Positions 17,674 to 26,413 of a stretch of DNA of 64,000 nt are shown one piece after another. The notes beneath the pieces were generated by a model. The model did not search any database and had not been told where the DNA came from. It saw only the letters and a list, made by a program, of their open reading frames with translations. This DNA is from Rudanella paleaurantiibacter (GTDB lineage Bacteria; Bacteroidota; Bacteroidia; Cytophagales; Spirosomataceae): positions 310,001-374,000 of the forward strand of contig NZ_WELI01000002.1 of NCBI RefSeq assembly GCF_009184635.1, given 5' to 3'. Numbering within the stretch: the first letter of the stretch is position 1; every line of letters begins with the position of its first letter. The position numbers were made by a program, and so were the translations under genes.

Positions 17674-18090
17674 ATGAAAACTGTCATTAAATCCATCCTT
17701 TTAGGCCTGTCCCTTTTCGTTGCTTTTTGTGCCCTTTTGTTTGTCTCGGCCAGCGCCGTTGAAGCCCGGCCCATCAAGCGCGACAACAACGCCATCACCA
17801 CCGTACGCCATGCCGCCTTTGCCGTTAGCGCGGGTCGGGTCCTGAACGTAAACGTTGAAAAGCCAGCCGGCGAAGCCCTCCGGGTAGAGTTTACGAATAG
17901 CGAAGGCCGCGTAATGGCCGAGCAATTTGTGAGTAAGCAGGCCGGTGCCTACAGCATGAAATTCAACATCGAGCAACTGCCCGACGGTGTGTATCAGGTT
18001 CGGATTATGGGTAAAGAAAAAGTAGGTGAATACTCGTTCACGCTGAAGTCGCCCGAGCAGCAACCAACTCGTCAGCTAAGTATTCAATAA
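17674..18090 (+). CDS. Small secreted protein, paralogue of the previous gene
   Basis: A 138-aa protein with an N-terminal hydrophobic signal (LLGLSLFVAFCALLFVSASAVEA). The mature domain is similar to the gene at 17037: RVLNVNVEKPAGEALRVEFTNSEGRVMAEQFV, then FNIEQLPDGVYQVRIMGKEKVGEYSFTL. The conserved turn (EGRVM / SNRLL) and LPDGVY / MPDGRY motif suggest gene duplication. The upstream sequence CAACTTTGC near 17609 resembles the Bacteroidota -7 box (TAnnTTTG) weakly. A strong hairpin terminator follows at 18181. Function not recognised. Confidence 0.75.
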   Translation: MKTVIKSILLGLSLFVAFCALLFVSASAVEARPIKRDNNAITTVRHAAFAVSAGRVLNVNVEKPAGEALRVEFTNSEGRVMAEQFVSKQAGAYSMKFNIEQLPDGVYQVRIMGKEKVGEYSFTLKSPEQQPTRQLSIQ

Positions 18091-18180
18091 CGAATTTGTG
18101 GAGGCCAGCCGCACCTTGCCTCCCAAACAACAGTGAGGTAAAACAATTAGGTGCCCTATTCCTATATTCCTTTCCTTTTA

Positions 18181-18218
18181 AACACCCCGGCCCGCCAACG
18201 CGAACCGGGGTGTTTTTT
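18181..18218 (+). terminator. Terminator between the small secreted gene and the amidase
   Basis: Stem AACACCCCGG (18181-18190) pairs with CCGGGGTGTT (18204-18213) and is followed by a T-run (TTTT). It separates convergent genes and may act in both directions. Confidence 0.85.
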
Positions 18219-19729
18219 CAAGACGGCACCTTCTCAAACCAGGGCTGCGCCTTTTCGAGCTGCCCGGCCAGCCTGAACAGCGTAGCTTCATCGCCGAGCA
18301 TGGCCGTAAACATGGTCCCGACCGGCAACCCATCCGCCGACCAGTGCAGGGGCACCGACATTGACGGTTGCCCGGTCATGTTGGCAATGCCCGTAAAACT
18401 GATGTAGCCAAGCGATTTCTCGGCCAGCTCGTCCATAATCTTGCTGCCTTTGAGCCGCTTGAGGCCGCCCAGGGTATCCACAAGCCGAATCATCCGGTTT
18501 TCGGCGGCTGTGTTCTGAAACAAACCAATTTCGATAGGGGGCCGGGGTAGCGTGGGCGTCAGAATAACGTCATATCGGTCGTGCAGCAGGCCCATACTCC
18601 GGGTCAGCTCGTTCCAGCGTCGTTTCTGAAAGGCGTAATCGACCGCCGAAAACCCTTCGGCCATGCGGGCAATGGCCCAGGTGTTCAGCTCAACGTCGTC
18701 GCGCCGGACCGACCGTCCGAGGTGGTTGGCCAGTTCGCGCAGGGTAGCGCCCGTCTCGCTTACCACCATCGTAAAAAAAGCCTCAGTCAGAATACTTTTG
18801 CTGTACGGCAGCTTAATTTCCTCTACCTGATGCCCCAGACTTTCGAGCAGTTTGGCGGCATCCTGAACCGCCCTGACGCATTCGGGGTGGGTGGGCTGCG
18901 CTGGAATCAGGGCCTCGGTCGAGAAGCCAATGCGCAGTTGGCCGGGCTCGCGGGTGACTTCCTCGGCAAAGGGGCGGTCGGGGTTGGGCAAAAAATAGGG
19001 GTCGCCCGTCATGGGACCGCTCAGGGCATCGAGCAGGGCCGCACTGTCGCGCACCGAACGGGTCACGGCATGGGTCACCACCGCCCCCGACCACATTTCG
19101 CCGTTGGCCGGACCGAGGGGTATCCGCCCACGGGAGGGCTTCATGCCAAACAGGCCACAGCTACTCGCCGGAATCCGGATAGAGCCGCCCCCATCGCTCG
19201 CCGACGCCATCGGGACAATACCCGCCGAGACTGCCACGGCCGAGCCCCCGCTGCTACCACCCGGCGAGTGGGCCGGGTTCCACGGGTTACGGGCCGGGCC
19301 GTAGAGTTTAGACTCGGTGTAGGGCGTAAGCCCAAACTCAGGCGTGTTGGTTTTCCCAAACAGCACCAGGCCGGCCTGCTTCATACGGGTTACGGCTTCG
19401 CTATCGGCTTGGGGCACGTAGTTCTGATAACCCACACAGCCCGACTTGAGCGGTACGCCCGCCCATTCGAGTTCGAGGTCTTTGAGCAGAAACGGCACCC
19501 CCCGAAACGGGCCAACACCCGGCAGTTGGGTAGTCATTTCGCGGCCCTTGTCGTACAGGGGCGTTACAATGGCATTCAGTTGGGGGTTTACCGCTTCGGC
19601 GCGGGCAATGGTCGTTTCGAGAAGTTCGGCCGGGGTTACTTCGTTGCGCCGAACCAGCTCGGCCAGGGCCATAGCATCGTATTGGCGGTATTCATCAAAG
19701 GCCATTGCAGGCCGGGCAGGAGCAGTCAT
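18218..19729 (-). CDS. Amidase-signature family amidase
   Basis: A 503-aa amidase with the Ser-cisSer-Lys triad of the family. Lys lies in PFLLKDLE (K83), cis-Ser in HSPGGSSGGSAV (S159/S160) and the nucleophile Ser in SDGGGSIRIPAS (S183). It hydrolyses an amide bond, but the substrate cannot be read. It resembles stand-alone amidases rather than the GatA tRNA amidotransferase subunit: no gatB or gatC is near, and the C-terminal half (LTPTLPRPPIEIGLF, ANMTGQPSMSVPLHW) is of the general amidase type. No signal peptide. The gene stands alone, convergent with the small secreted genes. Confidence 0.92.
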   Translation of the reverse strand: MTAPARPAMAFDEYRQYDAMALAELVRRNEVTPAELLETTIARAEAVNPQLNAIVTPLYDKGREMTTQLPGVGPFRGVPFLLKDLELEWAGVPLKSGCVGYQNYVPQADSEAVTRMKQAGLVLFGKTNTPEFGLTPYTESKLYGPARNPWNPAHSPGGSSGGSAVAVSAGIVPMASASDGGGSIRIPASSCGLFGMKPSRGRIPLGPANGEMWSGAVVTHAVTRSVRDSAALLDALSGPMTGDPYFLPNPDRPFAEEVTREPGQLRIGFSTEALIPAQPTHPECVRAVQDAAKLLESLGHQVEEIKLPYSKSILTEAFFTMVVSETGATLRELANHLGRSVRRDDVELNTWAIARMAEGFSAVDYAFQKRRWNELTRSMGLLHDRYDVILTPTLPRPPIEIGLFQNTAAENRMIRLVDTLGGLKRLKGSKIMDELAEKSLGYISFTGIANMTGQPSMSVPLHWSADGLPVGTMFTAMLGDEATLFRLAGQLEKAQPWFEKVPS

Positions 19730-19758
19730 GGTACAGTGTAGGTGGTTTTAGGTAGGCA

Positions 19759-21324
19759 CTAAGGCCGCTCGGCCGTTACCGACCGGAGCCTGATTTTGTC
19801 GTTGGGGTTTTCCCCACCCGGTGTGGCTTCGAGCTGAATCTGGTAGATGAGCCCATCCCAGCCACTGCGGTTGGTCAGGTCAATTTCGTAGGTACGCATC
19901 TGCCCATCGCCGATAATCGGGAAGTCGACCACCCGGTCGGGGGTACCCACAAAATCGCCATCGCCCGGCTTGAGCCAGTTGAAACGAGCCGTGCGGGCAG
20001 CCGTTGTGAAGGCCGCCTGAACGTAGATTTTATTGAGGTCGGCGGCACGCCAGAACACGCGCGGGCTTTTCAGGCTAAACGCGCTTTTGTTCAGGTCGGC
20101 CCGGTTCCAGCGCACCACCAGCTCATTCTGAATAGGCCAGCCCGCGTCGGTGGTATTGTAGTAATGCCAGCCTTGCCGACTGTTGGTAAAGCGGAAATTC
20201 GGTTTGGTTTCGGGCCGGGGCTGCGCGTACACAAACGCCCGAATATCGGCCACGGTACCGATAATCAGGTTGTACTCATACTCGTACACGGTATTATGGT
20301 CCATGACCACCAGCGGGGTAGCCGCCTGATAGCTCGTGGGGTCGTCGAACTCAGTGCCGGTACTCGACGAACCCAGAAAGCCCGTTACAAACCGGAACTG
20401 ATTCGGGACGTGCAAGCCCAAACCACGCCCGTTTTTATCGAGCAGGGCCGTCCAGTTTTCGGTGGCCTGCCGCACCGCCATATCTTTTTCGGCCGAGAGG
20501 TTAACGGTAGCCGCGTTGGTGAAGGGCTGCGCCCCCGTGTAGGTCACAATCTGATTGAACGGAGCGTTGAGATACGCACAAGGCACCTCCTGCGCACGGG
20601 CTTCGTACTGTGTGGTATCGCGCCGGTTCACCTGGGTACGGCTCCGCACGTTCACCACATTGTCGCGCAGAGTAAGCCAATGCTCCATAACACACTCAGC
20701 AGGTTCGTTGAACAGAGGCCATACTAACGGGATGGTCTTCACATAAATCCGGTTACTATCGAGTTGCTGATAGCCAATTACCTGAGCCGGATTGTTGTGC
20801 ATATCGCCCGTTTGCACGGGGTTCCAGCCGAGGTTTCGCCAGACAAAAGCGGGCTGTTTGCCATTCTGCACGTACGGAATGGGGCCGGAGTACAGACTGG
20901 TCTGAAGTTGCCGACCCAGGTCAAAGTTATTGACCATGTTGATGCCGCGCGGGCCATCGGTCAGAAACGTAATGGCGCCCCCGGCCACCAGATCGACCCC
21001 TACCCGTACTTTGGCATTACTCAGGATTACCAGACGCGGCACACCCGGAGCCGCGGGCGGGGCGGGCAGGTTGGGATTAAACACCGAAGTCCAGCCGGTG
21101 CCTGAGTTGCCCCCTCCCCCACCGGGTACATTGATGGGTGGCTGCCCCGTTTGCGGAGGGGTCGTACCCGTGGAGGTCGAACCGCCACCGGGTTGTGTCA
21201 CCGAGCCCCCACCGGTAGTACTGCCGGGCGGGGTGGTGCCAATGGGATAAAACGTTTCGACACTGGGCTTGCAGGAAGCCAGCCCGGCCAGTAACAACAA
21301 CAGGTATGGATAGAAAAGGCGCAT
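19759..21324 (-). CDS. Large lipoprotein of unknown function, paralogue A
   Basis: A 521-aa lipoprotein: MRLFYPYLLLLLAGLASC with lipobox LASC. A low-complexity Gly/Pro/Thr linker follows (about 25-75), then a conserved domain starting VILSNAKVRVGVDLVAGGAI. About half of its residues recur in the next gene: GRQLQTSLYSGPIPYVQNG, NLGWNPVQTGDMHNNPAQV, PAECVMEHWLTLRDNVV, QEVPCAYLNAPFNQIVTYTG, QGWHYYNTTDAGWPIQNEL. The C-terminal RTYEIDLTNRSGWDGLIYQIQLE looks like a beta-sandwich carbohydrate-binding-like domain. The GVDLxAGGAI opening suggests a mutarotase- or lyase-like supersandwich, which is only a guess. The ATG at 21324 is preferred to the TTG at 21330. Confidence 0.8.
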   Translation of the reverse strand: MRLFYPYLLLLLAGLASCKPSVETFYPIGTTPPGSTTGGGSVTQPGGGSTSTGTTPPQTGQPPINVPGGGGGNSGTGWTSVFNPNLPAPPAAPGVPRLVILSNAKVRVGVDLVAGGAITFLTDGPRGINMVNNFDLGRQLQTSLYSGPIPYVQNGKQPAFVWRNLGWNPVQTGDMHNNPAQVIGYQQLDSNRIYVKTIPLVWPLFNEPAECVMEHWLTLRDNVVNVRSRTQVNRRDTTQYEARAQEVPCAYLNAPFNQIVTYTGAQPFTNAATVNLSAEKDMAVRQATENWTALLDKNGRGLGLHVPNQFRFVTGFLGSSSTGTEFDDPTSYQAATPLVVMDHNTVYEYEYNLIIGTVADIRAFVYAQPRPETKPNFRFTNSRQGWHYYNTTDAGWPIQNELVVRWNRADLNKSAFSLKSPRVFWRAADLNKIYVQAAFTTAARTARFNWLKPGDGDFVGTPDRVVDFPIIGDGQMRTYEIDLTNRSGWDGLIYQIQLEATPGGENPNDKIRLRSVTAERP

Positions 21325-21348
21325 AGACAAAGATACAAAAAGGGTAGA

Positions 21349-22785
21349 TTACTGACTCACGCTCCGTAACCGTAGCCGCCCGCTCCGCTCGTTGGCAGAT
21401 GGCGCTTCGCCCGGCGTCGCTTCGAGCTGAATCTGGTAAATAATACCTTCCCAACCGGGCGCACGGCTCAAATCAATGGTATAGGTACGAAACTGCCCAT
21501 CGCCAATGATCGGAAAGTCGACTCCACCGCTTCGGAGCACTTCAAATTCCTGATCGCCGGGTTTGCGCCAGTTGAGCCGGGCGGTTTTGGCCGAGGTAGT
21601 AAACGCGGCTTCGAGCACAATTCGCCGAACGTCGGCCGCCCGCCAGAATCCCTTGGGCGACTTAATAGCAAAGCTCGGCAGGGTCGGGTCGTTGCGGCCC
21701 CACTGTACCGACAGCTCGTTGCGAATAGGCCAGCCACTATCGCGGGTATTGTAGTAATGCCAGCCCTGCCGGTCGGTGGTGAAACGAAAATTAGGACCCG
21801 TATCGGGCCGGGGCTGGCTGTACACATACTGCCGAATCCGGTCCACCGAACCCACAATCAGGTCGTATTCAAACTCAAATACGCCGTTATGGTCCATCAC
21901 CTGAAACGGAATAGCGGTCAGGTAGCCCGTATCGTCATCACGTTCACCCCCAACGCCGGTAGCCCCAAAAAAGCCCGAAATAAACCGGAACTCATTGCGC
22001 CGGTAAATGCCTACGCCCCAACCGTTCTTATCGACCAAAGCGGCCCAGTTTTCGGTGGCATACCGCTCAGTAATGGCGTGCGGAGCGTTGAACTCAAAGA
22101 GGCCGTCGTTGGTAAAGGGCTTGTCGCCGGTATAGGTGAGAACCCGGTAATAGGGTGCGTTGAGGTGCATACAGGGGGCCTCCTGGGTGCGGGCCTGATA
22201 CTGCGTGGTGTCGGGGCGGGCGAGTTGAGTGCGGCTACGCACCCGAATCACATTACCCCGGAGTTCGAGCCAGTGTTCCATCACACACTCGGCGGGCCGG
22301 TTGCGCAGGGGCCAGATAAGCGGGGCCGTTTTAACGTACAGTCGGTTGGTACTGTCTTTACGGTACGCAAGCACCTGAGAGGGGTTGTTGTACATATCGC
22401 CCGTTTGCACGGGGTTCCAGCCGAGGCCAATCCACTGGGGTATAGGACGGTTACCGGTTTCTTCAAAGGGCACCGGGCCGGAGTAAAGGCTCGTTTGAAG
22501 CTGTCGGCCCAGATCGTAATTATTGACCATGTTAACGCCCGTGAGCGCATCGGCCAGGTAGGTGATGGCCCCGCCCGCGTTGAGGTCGACACCTACTTTT
22601 ACCTGACTGTTTTCCAGAAAGATGCGCTGCGGGGCCGGAATAACAGGCGGAGGATTAAACCCACCACCGGGCAGAATGGGAGCCGGAAACACCGTTTCGA
22701 TATCATCGCCACAACCGCCCAGCCCGAGCAACAAACTCAGCGCCAAACTAACCAGATATCCTTTTCGCGGGTGGATGTGCTGCAT
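21349..22785 (-). CDS. Large lipoprotein of unknown function, paralogue B
   Basis: A 478-aa lipoprotein, paralogue of the gene just downstream (24-base gap): MQHIHPRKGYLVSLALSLLL then lipobox LGGC. The linker is shorter than in paralogue A. The shared core is the same: VKVGVDLNAGGAITYLADAL, MVNNYDLGRQLQTSLYSGP, GLGWNPVQTGDMYNNPSQV, PAECVMEHWLELRGNVI, HLNAPYYRVLTYTGDKP, QGWHYYNTRDSGWPIRNEL, and the C-terminal FRTYTIDLSRAPGWEGIIYQ. Probably exposed in the periplasm or on the surface and acting on a polysaccharide or similar ligand, by analogy only. The upstream start is a TTG at 22791; the ATG at 22785 begins the signal peptide and is preferred. Confidence 0.8.
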   Translation of the reverse strand: MQHIHPRKGYLVSLALSLLLGLGGCGDDIETVFPAPILPGGGFNPPPVIPAPQRIFLENSQVKVGVDLNAGGAITYLADALTGVNMVNNYDLGRQLQTSLYSGPVPFEETGNRPIPQWIGLGWNPVQTGDMYNNPSQVLAYRKDSTNRLYVKTAPLIWPLRNRPAECVMEHWLELRGNVIRVRSRTQLARPDTTQYQARTQEAPCMHLNAPYYRVLTYTGDKPFTNDGLFEFNAPHAITERYATENWAALVDKNGWGVGIYRRNEFRFISGFFGATGVGGERDDDTGYLTAIPFQVMDHNGVFEFEYDLIVGSVDRIRQYVYSQPRPDTGPNFRFTTDRQGWHYYNTRDSGWPIRNELSVQWGRNDPTLPSFAIKSPKGFWRAADVRRIVLEAAFTTSAKTARLNWRKPGDQEFEVLRSGGVDFPIIGDGQFRTYTIDLSRAPGWEGIIYQIQLEATPGEAPSANERSGRLRLRSVSQ

Positions 22786-23349
22786 GAACAAACTTCGTTT
22801 ACGACAAAAGTATCCGTTTGTCGAACGTGATGGTTTCTACAAGGTAGGTATTTGCGGGTTTTCTGACTCAGTGCGCTCCTGTCTTCTCCGAAGTAGTCGC
22901 ACACTATTCACATTCACTTGGCACGCAGACGACACGGATGAAGCGGATGAACGCTGATCCGGGTACTAGCTATTTCCAGAGATACTGACCACTTTGGGAC
23001 TATCAATCCGCGACGATTCGCCTAATCTGTGCCATCCGCGTGCCAATTCACATTCACCTGCTTTGTGCGCGTCATTCACGTGCTATTGGAATTCATTCCC
23101 ACCGAGACCAAGCCCAACTATCTAATAAATAGGCGATTACACAGAGTATCCCTTCAAAAAATCATAAACTACAAACTATAAACTACGTAACTGCATTAAG
23201 GTATGCGGTTTAACCCCTAATTTTGCGGGATTTTTGGCCTTACGCTTCCCGGAGCCAACGGCCAAAAATATACTTTGCCCAGTTTGCTTTGCACATTCCG
23301 GAGCGCCGGATCGCCGGACCGCCGGACCGTTTTATTACCCCGCTCAGAA
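22786..23349. other. Gene-free divergent interval upstream of carB
   Basis: A 564-base interval between the lipoprotein pair and carB. I see no convincing gene. It holds imperfect inverted words (GGCACGCAGACGACACGG near 22919 against CCATCCGCGTGCC near 23030), ATAAACTACAAACTATAAAC words at about 23164, and GCCGGA repeats at 23294-23336. TAATTTTG at 23218-23225 matches the Bacteroidota -7 consensus TAnnTTTG, but no good TTTG lies 19 bases upstream, so it is only a possible carB promoter. Confidence 0.5.
23294..23336. repeat. Reiterated GCCGGA(C/T)C words before carB
   Basis: Four near-copies of CGCCGGA lie in tandem (GCGCCGGATC, GCCGGACC, GCCGGACC, with a leading CCGGAG), close to the carB start. 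CCGGAG/GCCGGA elements could pair imperfectly. Its role is not clear; it may be a leader structure. Confidence 0.5.
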
Positions 23350-26226
23350 ATGCCCAAAAACGCCAACATCCGCTCGGTACTTATCATCGGCTCTGGCCCC
23401 ATCATCATCGGTCAGGCCTGTGAGTTTGACTACTCTGGCTCCCAAGCCGCCCGTTCTATCCGCGAGGAAGGCATCGAAGTGGCCCTGATCAACTCCAATC
23501 CGGCGACGATCATGACCGACCCGATCAACGCTGACTATGTGTACCTGAAGCCGCTGGAGAAAAAATCGATTGTCGAGATTCTGGAAAAGCACCGGCAGAT
23601 GGGCAAGCCCATTGATGCGGTACTGCCTACCATGGGTGGCCAAACGGCTCTCAATCTCGCTATCGATTGCGACAAAGCGGGTGTCTGGGAAAAGTACGAC
23701 GTAAAAATTATCGGGGTCGACATCAAAGCGATTGAGACGACCGAAGACCGCGAGAAATTCCGCCTGCTGATGCTTCAGCTCGACGCGGGCGTTTGCAAAG
23801 GCCGCACGGCCCGCTCGTTTCTGGAAGGAAAAGAAATTGCGCAGGAGATTGGCTTCCCGCTCGTAATCCGGCCTTCGTTTACGCTCGGCGGTACCGGCGG
23901 GGGCTTTGTTAACACGCCCGAAGAATTCGACAAGGCTCTGACCAACGGCTTGCACGCATCGCCCGTACACGAGGTGCTGGTGGAGCAAAGCGTGATGGGC
24001 TGGAAAGAGTACGAGTTAGAGCTGCTGCGCGACGGCAACGGTAACTTTATCATTGTCTGCTCGATCGAGAACTTCGACCCGATGGGCATTCACACCGGCG
24101 ACTCGATCACGGTGGCCCCGGCCATGACCCTGCCTGATACGCTATACCAGAAAATGCGCGACCTCGCCATCAAGGTGATGAACGGCATTGGTCAGTTTGC
24201 GGGGGGCTGTAACATTCAGTTCTCGGTAAACCCCGAAACCGACGACATTATCGTAATCGAGGTGAACCCACGGGTGAGCCGGTCGTCGGCACTGGCCTCA
24301 AAAGCCACGGGCTACCCCATTGCCAAGATTGCCGCCAAAATGGCCATTGGCTACAACCTCGACGAGCTGATTAACCCAATTACGGGCACAACGTCGGCGT
24401 TTTTTGAGCCCGCTATCGACTACGTGATTGTGAAAGTGCCCCGCTGGAACTTCGACAAGTTTCCGGGCTCCGACCGCTCGCTCGGTCTGCAAATGAAGTC
24501 GGTAGGCGAGACAATGGGTATTGGTCGCAACTTCCAGGAAGCCTTGCAGAAAGCGTGTCAGTCGCTCGAAATCCGGCGGAATGGTCTGGGTGCCGATGGC
24601 CGCGAACTGACCGACATCAACGCCCTCAAGCAAAGCCTGGCGCACCCCAGCTGGAACCGGTTGTTCCATATCTACGATGCATTTAAGGCTGGGATGTCGT
24701 TCCGCACGATTCGGCAACTGACCAAAATTGACCCCTGGTTCCTGCATCAGATTGAAGAACTGATTGAGCTGGAGCGCGAGATTGAGCAGTACGACCTGGA
24801 CGATGTACCGGCCGAACTTATCCGCACGGCCAAGCAGAAAGGGTACGCCGACCGGCAGCTGGCGCACCTGTTGCAGGTAAAAGAAAGCAAGATTTACCAG
24901 TACCGTCAGGACCACAACATCCGCCGGGTGTACAAGTGTGTGGATACCTGCGCGGCTGAGTTTGAGGCCAAAACGCCGTACTACTACTCGACGTTTAACA
25001 ATCAGTTGCCCATCACGCAGGACCGCCCCGAGCCGGTATCCGACCTGCCCGGTAACGAGTCGGTTCGCTCAGACCGCAAGAAAGTGGTTATTCTGGGCTC
25101 AGGCCCCAACCGTATCGGGCAGGGTATTGAGTTCGATTACTCCTGCGTACACGGGGTGTTGGCCGCCAAAGAAGCGGGTTACGAAACGATCATGATCAAC
25201 TGTAACCCCGAAACCGTTTCGACCGACCCCGACGTAGCCGATAAGCTGTACTTCGAGCCGGTGTTCTGGGAGCACGTACACGCCATCATTATGCACGAGC
25301 AGCCCGAGGGCGTTATTGTGCAGCTGGGTGGCCAGACGGCCCTCAAAATGGCCGAAAAACTGACCCGCTACGGCATCAAGATTATCGGTACAAGCTGGGA
25401 AGCCCTCGACCTCGCCGAAGACCGGGGCCTGTTCTCCGACATGCTCCGCAAACTCGACATTCCGTACCCTAAATTCGGTACGGTGCGCGAGTCAGAAGCC
25501 GCCATCGAGCTCTCGCGTGACCTTGGCTTCCCGTTGCTGGTGCGCCCCAGTTACGTACTCGGCGGGCAGTCGATGAAGATCGTGATTAACGAAACCGAGC
25601 TGGAGCAGCACGTGATGAAGATTCTGTCGGACATTCCAGACAACAACATCCTGCTCGACCACTTCCTCGAAAACGCGATTGAGGCCGAAGCCGACGCCAT
25701 CTGCGACGGGGAGAACGTGTACATCATCGGGATTATGGAGCATATCGAACCGGCGGGTATTCACTCCGGCGACTCGTATGCCCTGCTGCCGCCGTTCGAT
25801 CTGAGCGAGGCCGTAATAGGCCAAATTGAAGAGTACACCAAGAAAATCGCCGTGGCGCTGAAAACGGTTGGTCTGATCAACATTCAGTTTGCCATCAAAG
25901 ACGAAAAAGTATACGTTATCGAAGCCAACCCGCGCGCGAGCCGGACGGTGCCGTTTATCTGCAAAGCCTACCAGGAGCCGTATGTGAATTACGCCACCAA
26001 GGTGATGCTGGGTGCCAACAAGGTGACTGACTTCACCTTCAAGCCGGTGAAGAAAGGCTACGCGATCAAGATTCCGGTATTCTCGTTCAACAAATTCCCG
26101 AACGTAAACAAGGAGCTTGGCCCCGAAATGAAATCGACGGGCGAAGGTATCTATTTCATCGACGACCTGCACGACGATTTCTTCCTGAAAGTGTACTCGG
26201 AGCGGAACCTGTACCTGAGCCGGTAA
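23350..26226 (+). CDS. carB: Carbamoyl-phosphate synthase large subunit
   Basis: A 958-aa synthase subunit that makes carbamoyl phosphate from bicarbonate, ammonia and ATP for pyrimidine and arginine synthesis. The two homologous ATP-grasp halves start at about residue 8 (SVLIIGSGPIIIGQACEFDYSG) and about residue 580 (KVVILGSGPNRIGQGIEFDYS). Both show the ATP-binding signature (PLVIRPSFTLGGTGGGF and PLLVRPSYVLGGQSMKI) and the metal-site EVNPRVSRSSALASKATGYP / EANPRASRTVPFICKAYQEP. The protein stops shortly after GPEMKSTGEG, so the C-terminal MGS-like allosteric domain (about 130 aa in E. coli) is missing. Shortened CarB seems usual for this phylum. The ATG at 23350 starts the fold. No carA is within the window. 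Confidence 0.96.
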   Translation: MPKNANIRSVLIIGSGPIIIGQACEFDYSGSQAARSIREEGIEVALINSNPATIMTDPINADYVYLKPLEKKSIVEILEKHRQMGKPIDAVLPTMGGQTALNLAIDCDKAGVWEKYDVKIIGVDIKAIETTEDREKFRLLMLQLDAGVCKGRTARSFLEGKEIAQEIGFPLVIRPSFTLGGTGGGFVNTPEEFDKALTNGLHASPVHEVLVEQSVMGWKEYELELLRDGNGNFIIVCSIENFDPMGIHTGDSITVAPAMTLPDTLYQKMRDLAIKVMNGIGQFAGGCNIQFSVNPETDDIIVIEVNPRVSRSSALASKATGYPIAKIAAKMAIGYNLDELINPITGTTSAFFEPAIDYVIVKVPRWNFDKFPGSDRSLGLQMKSVGETMGIGRNFQEALQKACQSLEIRRNGLGADGRELTDINALKQSLAHPSWNRLFHIYDAFKAGMSFRTIRQLTKIDPWFLHQIEELIELEREIEQYDLDDVPAELIRTAKQKGYADRQLAHLLQVKESKIYQYRQDHNIRRVYKCVDTCAAEFEAKTPYYYSTFNNQLPITQDRPEPVSDLPGNESVRSDRKKVVILGSGPNRIGQGIEFDYSCVHGVLAAKEAGYETIMINCNPETVSTDPDVADKLYFEPVFWEHVHAIIMHEQPEGVIVQLGGQTALKMAEKLTRYGIKIIGTSWEALDLAEDRGLFSDMLRKLDIPYPKFGTVRESEAAIELSRDLGFPLLVRPSYVLGGQSMKIVINETELEQHVMKILSDIPDNNILLDHFLENAIEAEADAICDGENVYIIGIMEHIEPAGIHSGDSYALLPPFDLSEAVIGQIEEYTKKIAVALKTVGLINIQFAIKDEKVYVIEANPRASRTVPFICKAYQEPYVNYATKVMLGANKVTDFTFKPVKKGYAIKIPVFSFNKFPNVNKELGPEMKSTGEGIYFIDDLHDDFFLKVYSERNLYLSR

Positions 26227-26276
26227 GCGTTACCCGGTAAAAATTACCCAGTAAGGCTTACCGATTACGAACGATT

Positions 26277-26315
26277 TTGTGCCACAGCCTGCTCAGGCTG
26301 TGGCACAACTGTTTT
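26277..26315 (+). terminator. Terminator after carB
   Basis: Stem TTGTGCCACAGCC (26277-26289) pairs perfectly with GGCTGTGGCACAA (26296-26308) around a 6-base loop and is followed by CTGTTTT. Confidence 0.8.
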
Positions 26316-26413
26316 ATGGCGTATAACAATGCCCTTAAACCGGTCGTTGTCACTAACACATACCCACCACCCCACTCAACCTGAAACAATTCACCAAAAA
26401 CGTCTGACGACCT

